A program made the translations under genes and the position numbers. From an uncultured Actinomycetes bacterium (GTDB lineage Bacteria > Actinomycetota > Acidimicrobiia > Acidimicrobiales > Microtrichaceae), in contig CAIPVR010000237.1 in assembly GCA_903868545.1 (NCBI GenBank), forward strand, positions 1 through 43,540: DNA of 43,540 nucleotides, given 5' to 3'. Below the pieces are notes generated by a model that was not told the DNA's origin, did no database searches, and saw only the letters and a program-made list of their open reading frames with translations. Positions 1 through 9,155 of this stretch are shown here, piece by piece (the stretch's first letter is position 1; each line of letters starts with the position of its first letter).

Positions 1-36
1 ACGATCGAGCGACCCGAGCGGGTGGCAGCGGCCTGA
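1..36 (+). CDS. possible 3' end of a plus-strand CDS entering from the left (…TIERPERVAAA*)
   Basis: Frame 1 is open from base 1 to TGA at 34-36; followed by an inverted repeat. Too short to identify. Confidence 0.25.
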   Translation, partial: TIERPERVAAA

Positions 37-68
37 TCGGGCCCTGCCGCCGCTCGTGCGGCCGATCA
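34..68. terminator. bidirectional hairpin between convergent stop codons
   Basis: TGATCGG (34-40) … CCGC (47-50) loop GCGG (58-61) CCGATCA (62-68); TGA at 34-36 and the minus-strand stop at 66-68 form the outer ends of the stem. Confidence 0.5.
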
Positions 69-839
69 GCCCGCCGTGGTCTGCTGCTCGAGCTTGTCCA
101 CGCCGGTCGTGACGATCGTGGCGAACTGCTCCGGGGTGAGTTGGTTCGCGGTGACCCCGGCGCCCTGGAGGTTCATGCTGCCGAAGACGGTGACGGTGGC
201 CCCCTGCTCCACGAGGACGAAGTCCATCACGACCGTGACGGGAGCCGTCGTCGCCGTGCTGGTCAGCCGATAGGCGGCGGAGCGGTCGCCCACCGACGGG
301 GCGGAGACCTCGGCCATGGTGAACTCGAACGGTTCGCCGCCCTGGTCCACCGTCCACCTCGTTCCGGCGCAGGCACTGAACGCGCCGTTGAGCTCGTCGA
401 AGTGCTTCCCGGCGTCCTCGGCGGCCCCGATCATCTGGAGGAATGACGGGCCGCTCTCGCCCTGGGTGAAGGAGGCCATGGCGCTCTCGTGCTGGTCGTC
501 GCTGAACGCCTCCTTGGCGGCGGGGCACAGCGCCTCCGACAGGCCGTCGCCGGAGGAGTCCCCTGGCGTCGAGGTGGTGGTCGTCTCGGCGGTCCAGCCC
601 GGCGGCAGGTCGGCCAGCGTGAGGAGCGCGGAGCGGAGCTGGGCCTCGTCGAGCACGGCGACCGTGGTGGTGGTCGACCGCTGGGTGGTGGTCGGTCCGG
701 CGTCCTCGTAGCCCCCGCCGCAGGCCGCGGCCACCAGCACCACCGCGGTCAGCACGACAGCGAAGTGCCGCCGGTGGGTCCGGGCGCCGACCGCTCGTCG
801 TTGCCGGCCGTTCGCGCTCGTCATCAACTCCGACATCAT
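66..839 (-). CDS. secreted lipoprotein of unknown function
   Basis: N-terminal basic region plus hydrophobic stretch ending in lipobox-like VLVAAAC|GGG, then Thr-rich linker; start set at the second ATG of MMSEL, preceded by GGAGAGG. Confidence 0.7.
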   Translation of the reverse strand: MMSELMTSANGRQRRAVGARTHRRHFAVVLTAVVLVAAACGGGYEDAGPTTTQRSTTTTVAVLDEAQLRSALLTLADLPPGWTAETTTTSTPGDSSGDGLSEALCPAAKEAFSDDQHESAMASFTQGESGPSFLQMIGAAEDAGKHFDELNGAFSACAGTRWTVDQGGEPFEFTMAEVSAPSVGDRSAAYRLTSTATTAPVTVVMDFVLVEQGATVTVFGSMNLQGAGVTANQLTPEQFATIVTTGVDKLEQQTTAG

Positions 840-947
840 CGTGGTCCTCTCCGTTGTCCACCGCATGATTGCAGACACAAAGATAGACGGGACGCGGGAT
901 CGGAGGAAAGGTCAGGGGTCACCGGGCCGGCGTGGGAGCTGTCGGAG

Positions 948-1508
948 GTGCGGGCGGTCGCGACGCTCCGGGACCAGCGCGACACCGACGACCTCACGGG
1001 CCTTCCGCGACGGGGGGTCGTGAACCGTGAGATCCAGGAGCTCCTCGATGCCGGACGCCAGTTCGTGCTCGTGTTCGCCGACCTCGATGAGTTCACCAAG
1101 CTCAACGACGACTTCGGTCATCTCGGGGGTGACCGCGGACTCGGCGTCTACGCCTCGGTGCTCTCGTCGTCGGTGCGGGAGGGGGACCTCGTGGGCCGGT
1201 GGGGCGGTGAGGAGTTCCTCCTCGTCTACCCGGACACGTCGCCCCGCGAGGCCGAGCACGTCCTCTTCAGGTTGCGTCGGCAGCTCGCCGAGGCGATGCC
1301 GGTGGACACCGCCGGGCTGAGGACGGCAACCGGTACCGGCGAGATGCGGTTCACCTGCTCCTACGGGTTCACCCACTCGTCGGAGGGTCGAACCGTGGAC
1401 GAACTGACCGGGATCGCCAACGCGGCGATGAAGAAGGCCAAGTGGTGCGGTCGCGACGAGATCGTCTACTTCGACAGCGAGCAGTCCAGGCGCTGGACCG
1501 AGCAGTAG
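948..1508 (+). CDS. GGDEF-domain diguanylate cyclase, apparently without sensor domain
   Basis: DLTGLPRR, FADLDEFTKLNDDFGHLGGD, GGEEF active-site motif and RxxD I-site (REGD) five residues upstream; start codon uncertain (GTG 948 in frame). Confidence 0.85.
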   Translation: MRAVATLRDQRDTDDLTGLPRRGVVNREIQELLDAGRQFVLVFADLDEFTKLNDDFGHLGGDRGLGVYASVLSSSVREGDLVGRWGGEEFLLVYPDTSPREAEHVLFRLRRQLAEAMPVDTAGLRTATGTGEMRFTCSYGFTHSSEGRTVDELTGIANAAMKKAKWCGRDEIVYFDSEQSRRWTEQ

Positions 1509-1656
1509 AAGCGCAGGAAGTCCGACGACGGGTCGTCCTGAGTCCACGCCGGGGGTGGCCGGGGGTGCGGCCCACGTCACAGGCCACGGCGCATCCGGAC
1601 CGGCGCTCCGGACCGAACCACCGGTGAACGTCCGATCCGGACCAGGAGGCACCGCC

Positions 1657-2004
1657 GTGCAGCTGATCGACGCCCCAGTGACCGACCGGCACCTCGCCGA
1701 GATCGAGGCCGACCTCGTGGACCTCGGCCCCGCCGGCCGGATCGGCCGTGTGCTCGTGTCCGGCGAGGTGGACGCCGAGGCCGCCCGCCGGTTGGCCGAG
1801 GGCCTCGACCGGCTCGTCGCCGCCGGCGTCGACCGGATCGTGGTGGACGCCACCGGCGCCCGGCTGGAGGCGCTCGACGCCTTCCGCGCCCTCGCCCGTA
1901 CCCGCCGGCGCATCGCCGCACGGGGCGGATCGATGGTCCTCGACGGCCTCCGCCCGGCGGCCGAGCGGGTCATGGAGGCCACCGGCCGGCTCGAAGCCGC
2001 CTGA
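1657..2004 (+). CDS. STAS-domain-like protein (anti-sigma-factor-antagonist type)
   Basis: Short alpha/beta protein VLVSGEVDAEAARRL…RIVVDATGARLEALDAFRALARTRRRIAARGGSMVL; AGGAGG 7 nt upstream of GTG 1657. Confidence 0.6.
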   Translation: MQLIDAPVTDRHLAEIEADLVDLGPAGRIGRVLVSGEVDAEAARRLAEGLDRLVAAGVDRIVVDATGARLEALDAFRALARTRRRIAARGGSMVLDGLRPAAERVMEATGRLEAA

Positions 2005-2049
2005 GGCCTCGTCCCTCCGGGGGCGTTACGGTGCGGGCCCGAGGGGGCC

Positions 2050-3336
2050 ATGACCGAGCACCGCACCACTGCGAACCACCGCACCGACATCCGCATCGAC
2101 GACCTGCGCGCCCCCCGGCGCGACGCCGCCGAGCAGCAGTTGTACGACGCGGCGCTCTCGATGCAGGTGGACCTGGATCCGGACGTGCTCGCGGCTGCGG
2201 CCCGGCGGAGGACCGGTCTCGAGGAGTTCGACGACCCGACCCTGCTCGATCGTCTCCGCGCCCAGGTCGACGCGGTGGAGTCCGATGCCGGGCTCTCCGG
2301 GATGGGCCGGTTCCTCGTGCGCCAGCGGCTGGTGGGCCTGCTCGCGGCGCGGCTCCGCCTCGACGACTTCGTGCGGCGCTTCCCCGAAGTGCTCGAGGTG
2401 GAGCTCGAGGCCCCCGTGGTGGTGGTGGGCCTGCCCCGCTCGGGCACCACGCACCTCGTGAACCTGCTCGCCACCGACGAGCGGTTCCGTTCCATGCCGT
2501 GGTGGGAGGTGCAGCAGCCCGTCCCGGTGTGGGGTGACGGCCCCGGTGCCGACGGCGTGGACCCGCGCTACGTGCGGGCGCTCCGCGAGTGGGAGGTGAC
2601 GAAGGAGGTCTCGCCGCTCACCTCGCTCATGCACGACCGTCCGCCGTGGTCCATCGAGGAGGAGTGTGAACTGCTCGACCTCGACCTGTGCACCTACGTG
2701 CTCGAGTGGTCGGCCCGGGTGCCGGCATGGCGGGACCATGCCGAGGGCCTCGACCAGCACGCCCACTACCGGTTCCTGCGGCGGGCGTTGCAGGTGCTGA
2801 GCTTCCTGCGGGGCCCGAACCGGTGGGTGCTGAAGTGCCCGCAGCACCTCGAACGCCTCGGCCCGCTCATGGCCGCCTTCCCCGACGCCACGGTGGCCTT
2901 CACCCTGCGCGACCCCGTGGCCGTGCTCGCCTCCGCGCTCACGATGCTCGCCTACGGCGACCGCAACCGGCGTCTCGAGATCGAGGCCGACGACCTCGCC
3001 GACTACTGGGTGGACCGGATCGAGCGACTGCTCCGCGCCGGTGCACGCGACCTGCACCTGGTGCCCGACGACCGGCGCATCGACGTGGAGTTCGGCGAGT
3101 TCATGGCCGACGACGTGGCCATGGCCGAACGCATCGTCACCATGGCCGGCCTCGAGGTCACCGACGGCTGCCGCGCCGGGCTGCAGCGCTACGTGGCGGA
3201 GCACCCGAGGGGCCGTGACGGCCGCGTCGTCTACGACCTGCGGGCGGACTTCGGCCTGGAGCCCGCCGAGCTGTACGAGCGCTTCGCGTTCCACCTCGAC
3301 GCCCACCCCACGATCCGCCGGGAGGTCGACCGATGA
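2050..3336 (+). CDS. sulfotransferase family protein (PAPS-dependent type)
   Basis: 5'-PSB loop VVVVGLPRSGTTHLVNLLATDERFRSMPWWEVQQPVP and WVLKCPQHLERL…DATVAFTLRDPVAVLAS. Confidence 0.85.
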   Translation: MTEHRTTANHRTDIRIDDLRAPRRDAAEQQLYDAALSMQVDLDPDVLAAAARRRTGLEEFDDPTLLDRLRAQVDAVESDAGLSGMGRFLVRQRLVGLLAARLRLDDFVRRFPEVLEVELEAPVVVVGLPRSGTTHLVNLLATDERFRSMPWWEVQQPVPVWGDGPGADGVDPRYVRALREWEVTKEVSPLTSLMHDRPPWSIEEECELLDLDLCTYVLEWSARVPAWRDHAEGLDQHAHYRFLRRALQVLSFLRGPNRWVLKCPQHLERLGPLMAAFPDATVAFTLRDPVAVLASALTMLAYGDRNRRLEIEADDLADYWVDRIERLLRAGARDLHLVPDDRRIDVEFGEFMADDVAMAERIVTMAGLEVTDGCRAGLQRYVAEHPRGRDGRVVYDLRADFGLEPAELYERFAFHLDAHPTIRREVDR

Positions 3337-4577
3337 CGGGCATCCACCGCGAGCGACCGCCGGCGTCGGCCATGGCCCCCGCCACCGACGCCCCGGCCGT
3401 CGACCTGGGCGACGGCATCTGGATGTCGTCGGGCCTGTCGAACAGCTACCTCGTGCGCACCGACGACGGCCGGGTGGTGGTCAACACCGGCATGGGCTTC
3501 GAGGGCCCGTTGCACCGCCGGGCCTACGACGCGGTGGACCCGTCACCGGTGCGTGCCGTCCTGCTCACGCAGGGCCACTACGACCACGTCGGTGGGGTGG
3601 ACGTCGTGCGCGACCCCGACAGCGAGGTGGTGGCGCAGGCGGCGTGGCGGACGTGGCGCGACGACAACGAACGGCTCGAGTCGTTCCGGTCGCGCAACTC
3701 GGCGTTCGCGTGGATCGACGCGATCCTCGCAGCGGTGGAGTACGCGAGGTCGGTGGGTGTCGGTCACGTGGCCCAGGCCCGGCCGGAGCCCACCGTGGTG
3801 GTGCAGGACCGCCTCGAGCTCACCGTCGGCGGGCGCGACATGGTGCTCGTGGCCACGCCGGGCGGCGAGACGTTCGACTCGATGGTCGTCTGGTTGCCCG
3901 ACAGCCGCACCCTGTTCTCGGGGAACCTCTTCGGTCCGCTGTTCGGGCACGTGCCGAACCTGGTGACCATCCGCGGTGACCGCTACCGCGACGCCCTCAC
4001 CTACGTGGACTCCCTCGACGTGGTGGCCGAACTGGCGCCCGAACGGCTCATCACCGGCCACTTCGACCCGGTCGACGGCGCGGACCGCATCGCCGAGGAG
4101 GTGGCGGCGCTGCAGGAGGCCACCCGGTGGGTGCACGACCGCACCGTCGACGGCATGAACGCCGGGGCCGACGTGTGGACCCTGATGCGGGAGGTGCGGC
4201 TCCCGGGCCACCTCGACGTGGGGGAGGGCTACGGCCGGACGAGCTGGAACGTCCGGGCGATCTGGGAGAACTACGCGGGCTGGTTCCACCACCGTTCCAC
4301 CACCGAGCTCTACGGCGTGTCGCCCCTGGCCACCGCTCCCGACCTGGTGGCCGCCGCCGGCGCCGACGCACTGGTGGCGGCGGCCCGCTCGCACGCCGAG
4401 GCCGGTCGGCCGGTGGAGGCGCTGCAACTCACCGACGTGGTGCTCGTCGTGGAACCCGACCACGCCGGGGCCCGGTCGGTGGCCACCTCGGCCACCGAGG
4501 CCCTGCTCGGTGCGAGCGGGAACTTCTGGGAGTCGGCGTGGCTGCGCCGGTCCCTCGACAAGCTGGCGGGCCGATGA
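3333..4577 (+). CDS. MBL-fold hydrolase with alkyl-sulfatase dimerisation-type C-terminus
   Basis: LLTQGHYDHVGGVDVV MBL motif; GYGRTSWNVRAIWENYAGWFHH resembles the alkyl sulfatase dimerisation region; ATGA overlap with the sulfotransferase gene. Confidence 0.75.
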   Translation: MTGIHRERPPASAMAPATDAPAVDLGDGIWMSSGLSNSYLVRTDDGRVVVNTGMGFEGPLHRRAYDAVDPSPVRAVLLTQGHYDHVGGVDVVRDPDSEVVAQAAWRTWRDDNERLESFRSRNSAFAWIDAILAAVEYARSVGVGHVAQARPEPTVVVQDRLELTVGGRDMVLVATPGGETFDSMVVWLPDSRTLFSGNLFGPLFGHVPNLVTIRGDRYRDALTYVDSLDVVAELAPERLITGHFDPVDGADRIAEEVAALQEATRWVHDRTVDGMNAGADVWTLMREVRLPGHLDVGEGYGRTSWNVRAIWENYAGWFHHRSTTELYGVSPLATAPDLVAAAGADALVAAARSHAEAGRPVEALQLTDVVLVVEPDHAGARSVATSATEALLGASGNFWESAWLRRSLDKLAGR

Positions 4578-5335
4578 CCGCCGCGCCGACCAACACCGCC
4601 GGGTTCGACTTCGCGGGCACGGCGGTGCTCGTCACCGGGGGCACCAGCGGGATCGGCCATTCCGTGGCCACCGCGTTCCGCGACGCCGGGGCCCGGGTGA
4701 CCGTGACCGGCACCCGGGCGGCCGCCGCGGAGTACGACACCGACCTCACCGGCATGGAGTTCCGGTGCCTCGAACTCACCGACCCCGGCGCCGTGGAGGC
4801 GCTGGCCGGGTCGCTCGAGCGGCTCGACGTGCTGGTCAACAACGCCGGCGCCACCTTCCCGGGCGGCGGCGACGAGTGGGACCCCGACGTGTTCGGCGCG
4901 TCTCTCGCGCTCAACCTCGCCGGCCCGATGCGGCTCGCCAGCGCGTGCCGTCGACTCCTGTTCTCGAGCGGGCTCCCCGGCGGCGCGAGCGTCGTCAACG
5001 TGGTGTCGATGGCGTCGTTCCGGGCGAACACCGTGGTGCCGGCCTACTCGTCGGCCAAGGCCGGGCTGGTCGCCCTCACCCGCAACCTCGCGGCCCGGTG
5101 GGTGGACCGGGGCGTGAGGGTGAACGCGGTGGCCCCGGGCGTGATCGACACCCCGATGACCGCCCCGATGGCCGCGTTCCCCGAACTGCTCGCCGCCGAG
5201 CTCGCCCACGTGCCGATGGGGCGCCTCGGCACGCCCGCCGAGGTGGCGGGCACGGTGCTGTTCCTGTCGAGCGCCGCCGCGTCCTACGTCACGGGTACCA
5301 CGCTGGCCGTGGACGGCGGCTATCTGCTGCCCTGA
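4574..5335 (+). CDS. short-chain dehydrogenase/reductase (SDR)
   Basis: VTGGTSGIG, NNAG, YSSAK catalytic motif, C-terminal VTGTTLAVDGGYLL; ATGA overlap with upstream gene. Confidence 0.9.
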   Translation: MTAAPTNTAGFDFAGTAVLVTGGTSGIGHSVATAFRDAGARVTVTGTRAAAAEYDTDLTGMEFRCLELTDPGAVEALAGSLERLDVLVNNAGATFPGGGDEWDPDVFGASLALNLAGPMRLASACRRLLFSSGLPGGASVVNVVSMASFRANTVVPAYSSAKAGLVALTRNLAARWVDRGVRVNAVAPGVIDTPMTAPMAAFPELLAAELAHVPMGRLGTPAEVAGTVLFLSSAAASYVTGTTLAVDGGYLLP

Positions 5336-5354
5336 GCGAGGAGGAGTCCGCCAC

Positions 5355-6371
5355 ATGTTGCAGGTGAGGGTGCACGGGCCGGGCGACGTCCGGCTCGACG
5401 ACGTGGCGCCACCGGAGCCGGGTCCGGCCGACGCGGTGGTGAAGGTGGCGGCCTGCGGCATCTGCGGCAGCGACCTCTCCTACATCCGTCTCGGTGGCCT
5501 CGCCGGTCCCGGGCCGGAGCCGCTGTGCCTCGGCCACGAGATGGCCGGCGTGGTGTCGTGGGTCGGCGACGACGTCCGCACCGTGGCCGTGGGCGACCGG
5601 GTGGTGGTCGAACCGGGCAACGACGAGGTGGGCCGCATCGGCGGTGGCGGCCCCCAGGGTGGCCTCACCCCGGAGCTGCTGGTGCGCCACGCGGACGCCG
5701 GGCTGTTGCACCCCGTGCCCGACGGTCTCCCCCTGGACGTGGCCGCGTTCGCCGAGCCGCTGGCCGTGGGTATGCACGCGGTGGAGCAGGCCGACGTGCG
5801 CGAGGGCGAGGGGGTGGCGGTGTTCGGCTGCGGTCCGGTGGGGCTGGCGTCGGTGGCGGCGCTCGTCGACCGTGGCCACGAGCGCGTGGTGGCGGTGGAG
5901 CCGAGCGCCACCCGCCGGTCGCTGGCGCTGGGTCTGGGGGCGCAGGCGGCGGTCGATCCCACCACCGACGACGTGTGGGCGGCGTTGGCCGATCTGCACG
6001 GCACCGCCCCGTTCATGTTCGGGCCCACACCGGCCACCGGCGCGTTCATCGAGGCGTCGGGATCGGCCCGCGTGCTGGTCGACGTGCTCGACCACGGCCG
6101 GGTGGGCGGGCGGATGTCGGTGGTGGCCCTCCACTACGACCCGGTGCCCACCAGCTACCTGATGCTGCTCATGAAGCAGTTCACGGTCCGAGGGTCGATG
6201 GAGTACCCGGAGAGGTTCGCCGACGCCGTGGACCTCCTCGCCCGTCGCGACCTCTCGGCGCTCATCACCGACCGGGTGCCGTTGGAGCACTTCGACGACG
6301 CCCTCGCCACCCTGAGCACGTCGAAGGAGTGCGGCAAGGTGATGGTCACGGTGGACCCGGCGCTGGGTTGA
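5355..6371 (+). CDS. zinc-type alcohol dehydrogenase (MDR superfamily)
   Basis: AACGICGSDLSYI, CLGHEMAGVV, VAVFGCGPVGLASV; GAGGAGG ribosome-binding site upstream. Confidence 0.85.
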   Translation: MLQVRVHGPGDVRLDDVAPPEPGPADAVVKVAACGICGSDLSYIRLGGLAGPGPEPLCLGHEMAGVVSWVGDDVRTVAVGDRVVVEPGNDEVGRIGGGGPQGGLTPELLVRHADAGLLHPVPDGLPLDVAAFAEPLAVGMHAVEQADVREGEGVAVFGCGPVGLASVAALVDRGHERVVAVEPSATRRSLALGLGAQAAVDPTTDDVWAALADLHGTAPFMFGPTPATGAFIEASGSARVLVDVLDHGRVGGRMSVVALHYDPVPTSYLMLLMKQFTVRGSMEYPERFADAVDLLARRDLSALITDRVPLEHFDDALATLSTSKECGKVMVTVDPALG

Positions 6372-6402
6372 CCCGGTACCGGGTGTCCCTGCGACGTCGC
6401 CG

Positions 6403-8109
6403 GTGATCGGGCAGTCTGCTCGGGTGAGCGTCGCACGCCGGGTCCCGGGACTCGCCCACCTCCGGCACTACGAACGCAGGTGGCTCCGACCCGACGTGAT
6501 CGCCGGCATCGTGCTCGCGGCGATCCTGGTGCCGCAGGGCATGGCCTATGCGGAACTCGCCGGGCTGCCCGCGGTGACGGGGCTCTACACCACGATCGCC
6601 TGCCTGGTCGCCTACGCCGTGTTCGGGCCGTCCAAGGTGCTGGTGCTCGGGCCGGACTCGTCGGTCTCGCCGCTGATCCTCGCCACGATCACGCCTCTCC
6701 TCGTCACCGGCGACCCGGCCTCGGCCATCGCCCTCGCCGGCATGCTCGCCGTGCTCGTGGGCCTGATCGAGATCGGCCTCGGCGTCGCCCGCCTCGGGTT
6801 CGTGGCCGACCTCCTCTCCAGCGAGGTGCGGGTGGGTTACCTCGTGGGACTCTCGGTCACCATCGTGGTGGGCCAGCTCCCCAAGCTCTTCGGGTTCTCC
6901 ACCGACGCCGACGGGTTCATCGGCGAGTTGCAGGCGTTCGTCGACGGGCTCGGCGACACCAACACCACCACCCTCATCACCGGCCTCGGCGTCCTCGCCG
7001 TGCTGCTCGTGCTGCCGAGGGTCCTCCCGAAGGTGCCGGCCGTGCTCGTCGCCGTGGTCGGCGTGACGGTGGCGTCGGCCGCGCTCGACCTCGCGTCCCG
7101 CGGGGTGGCCACCGTGGGTGTGCTCCCCCGGGGCGTGCCCGCGCCCGCGTTCCCGTCGGTGTCCCTGTCCGACGTCGTGCCCCTCCTCGTGGGCGCCGTG
7201 GGCATCACGATGGTCTCGCTGGCCGACACGATCGCCACCTCCGCGAGCTTCGCCGCCCGCCGGGGCGAGGAGGTCCATCCCGACCAGGAACTGGTCGGGA
7301 TCGGCGCGTCGAACGTGGCGGCAGGACTGTTCCAGGGCTTCGCCGTGTCGGTCAGCGGCTCGCGCACCGCCGTGGCCGACCGGTCGGGTGCGAAGTCCCA
7401 GGCCGCCGGGCTCGTCGGTGCGGCGCTGGTGGCGCTCCTGCTCCTGTTCCTCAACGGCCTCCTCGCCACCCTGCCGCAGACGGCGCTGGCCGCGGTGGTG
7501 ATCGTCGCTGCGCTGTCGCTCGCTGACCTCGGCGAGCTCCGCCGCTACGCCGAGGTGCGCCCGTCGTCGCTGTTGATCGCGCTGGTCGCTGCCGGCGGCG
7601 TGATCCTGCTCGGCGTCCTCGAGGGGATCGTCGTGGCCGTCGTGCTGGCGGTGCTCCTGTTCTTCCGTCGCAACTGGTGGCCGCACGGCGCGGTGCTGGG
7701 CGAGGTGGACGAGCTCGGCGGGTGGCACTCCCTGAAGGAGTACCCGGAGGGTCGCCAGCGCGACGGCATCGTGGTGTTCAGGTGGGAGGCACCCCTGTTC
7801 TTCGCCAACGCCGGACAGTTCCGCGACCAGGTCCGGGAACTGGTCCGCGAGCGCCGCCCGCAGTGGGTGGTGCTGCAGTGCGAGGCCATGACCGACATCG
7901 ACGTGACCGCGGCGGAGGTGCTCAGGGACCTCGACGAGGAGCTCAACGCCAAGGGGGTGCACCTGGTGTTCGTGGAGATGCGCGACCGGCTCCAACGTCT
8001 CGTCGGCCGCTACGGCCTGCACTCCGAGCTCGACCAGGAGCACTTCTTCCCGAGCCTGCGCACCGCCCTCGAGCACCTCGACCACCACCCTCCGCCCCCG
8101 CCCGGATGA
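6403..8109 (+). CDS. SulP family anion (sulfate-type) transporter with C-terminal STAS domain
   Basis: DVIAGIVLAAILVPQGMAYAELAGLPAVTGLYTTI SulP signature; C-terminal STAS-like region around VVLQCEAMTDIDVTAAEVL. GTG at 6424 is an alternative start. Confidence 0.9.
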   Translation: MIGQSARVSVARRVPGLAHLRHYERRWLRPDVIAGIVLAAILVPQGMAYAELAGLPAVTGLYTTIACLVAYAVFGPSKVLVLGPDSSVSPLILATITPLLVTGDPASAIALAGMLAVLVGLIEIGLGVARLGFVADLLSSEVRVGYLVGLSVTIVVGQLPKLFGFSTDADGFIGELQAFVDGLGDTNTTTLITGLGVLAVLLVLPRVLPKVPAVLVAVVGVTVASAALDLASRGVATVGVLPRGVPAPAFPSVSLSDVVPLLVGAVGITMVSLADTIATSASFAARRGEEVHPDQELVGIGASNVAAGLFQGFAVSVSGSRTAVADRSGAKSQAAGLVGAALVALLLLFLNGLLATLPQTALAAVVIVAALSLADLGELRRYAEVRPSSLLIALVAAGGVILLGVLEGIVVAVVLAVLLFFRRNWWPHGAVLGEVDELGGWHSLKEYPEGRQRDGIVVFRWEAPLFFANAGQFRDQVRELVRERRPQWVVLQCEAMTDIDVTAAEVLRDLDEELNAKGVHLVFVEMRDRLQRLVGRYGLHSELDQEHFFPSLRTALEHLDHHPPPPPG

Positions 8110-8172
8110 GCCGGCCCCGCCCCCGGGCCCGGTCCGTCCTGCCGGTAGCCTCGGCACCGAGAGGAGGGTGTG

Positions 8173-9081
8173 GTGCACGCGAGGCCGTGGTGGCAGCATC
8201 CCGCCGTCGTGGTGGGGTCGCTCCTGTTCTGCTTCCCCGTCGGGCTGGTCCTGGTGTGGCTCACGCCATGGCGACCGGCGGTGAAGGTGGGCATCACCGG
8301 GCTGCTCGTGGTGCTGGTGGTCGCCGCCGGCCGGACCTCGCCGGAGCGCCCCGCGGACGGTGACCCCTCGGCGTCCGCCCGGCGGACCGAGGCGACCGTG
8401 CCGCCGACGGAGCCCCGGCCGCCCAGCACCCCACCGGCGCTCCCGCCGACCACGCCCCCCACGCTCCCGCCGACCACGCCCCCACCGCCGACCGCTCCAC
8501 CCCCTCCGCCGCCGCCCCCGCCAGCCCCGGCGACCACCGGACCCACGGTGGTGGACGTGGTGGACGGTGACACCCTGGAGACCTCCGACGGCAGCACGGT
8601 GCGCCTCATCGGCATCGACACGCCGGAGCGGGGCCAGTGCGGTTACGCGGAGGCCGGAGCGACCCTGCGGTTCCTGACCCTGGGCAAGGCGGTGAGCCTC
8701 GTCCCCGGCGCCCGTGACGACACGGACCGGTACGGACGCCTGCTCCGGTACGTGGAGGTGGGCGGAGCGGACGCCAACTACCTGATGATCGCGTCGGGCC
8801 GGGCGATCGCCCGCTACGACGGCCGGGACGGCTACGGACGGCATCCCCGCCAGGACCTGTACGTGGCGGCGGACGCGGCGAGCCCGTCGGCCAACAACTG
8901 CGGAGTCCCCGCCACCACGGCGGCGCCCGCCGCGCCGGTGGCGCCGGGCCCGGGCGGTACGGATCCGCGGTTCCCCAGTTGCAGCGCTGCGAAGGCCGCG
9001 GGGTTCGGCCCGTACGTGCGGGGTCGGGCGGAGTACGAGTGGTACCGGGACGGCGACGACGACGGGGTGGTCTGCGAGTGA
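8173..9081 (+). CDS. secreted/membrane-anchored thermonuclease (SNase) with C-terminal excalibur domain
   Basis: VVDVVDGDTLETSDGSTVRLIGIDTPERGQCGYAEA; Pro/Thr-rich linker; C-terminal FPSCSAAKAAGF…YRDGDDDGVVCE. Confidence 0.85.
   Translation: MHARPWWQHPAVVVGSLLFCFPVGLVLVWLTPWRPAVKVGITGLLVVLVVAAGRTSPERPADGDPSASARRTEATVPPTEPRPPSTPPALPPTTPPTLPPTTPPPPTAPPPPPPPPPAPATTGPTVVDVVDGDTLETSDGSTVRLIGIDTPERGQCGYAEAGATLRFLTLGKAVSLVPGARDDTDRYGRLLRYVEVGGADANYLMIASGRAIARYDGRDGYGRHPRQDLYVAADAASPSANNCGVPATTAAPAAPVAPGPGGTDPRFPSCSAAKAAGFGPYVRGRAEYEWYRDGDDDGVVCE
8439..8486 (+). repeat. 24-bp tandem repeat encoding LPPTTPP(T/P)
   Basis: gctcccgccgaccacgccccc repeated with 24-bp period within the SNase linker. Confidence 0.75.
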
Positions 9082-9143
9082 CCCCGTCCCGCGCGCCGCG
9101 CCCGCGCTCCGGGCCCGCGCCGCGCGACCGCCCGGGCGCCGCG

Positions 9144-9149
9144 TAGGTT
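9144..9149 (+). promoter_or_regulatory. -10 element of a predicted leaderless promoter (TAGGTT-N6-ATG)
   Basis: TAGGTT exactly 6 nt before ATG 9156, no RBS. Confidence 0.55.
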
Positions 9150-9155
9150 CGGGCC

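Noticed and set aside
912-2495. 527-aa minus-strand ORF
   Set aside because: Overlaps GGDEF, STAS and sulfotransferase genes; Arg/Ser-rich spurious composition.
6346-8844. 832-aa minus-strand ORF
   Set aside because: Antisense to SulP and SNase; Arg/Gly/His-rich low-complexity composition typical of spurious high-GC ORFs.
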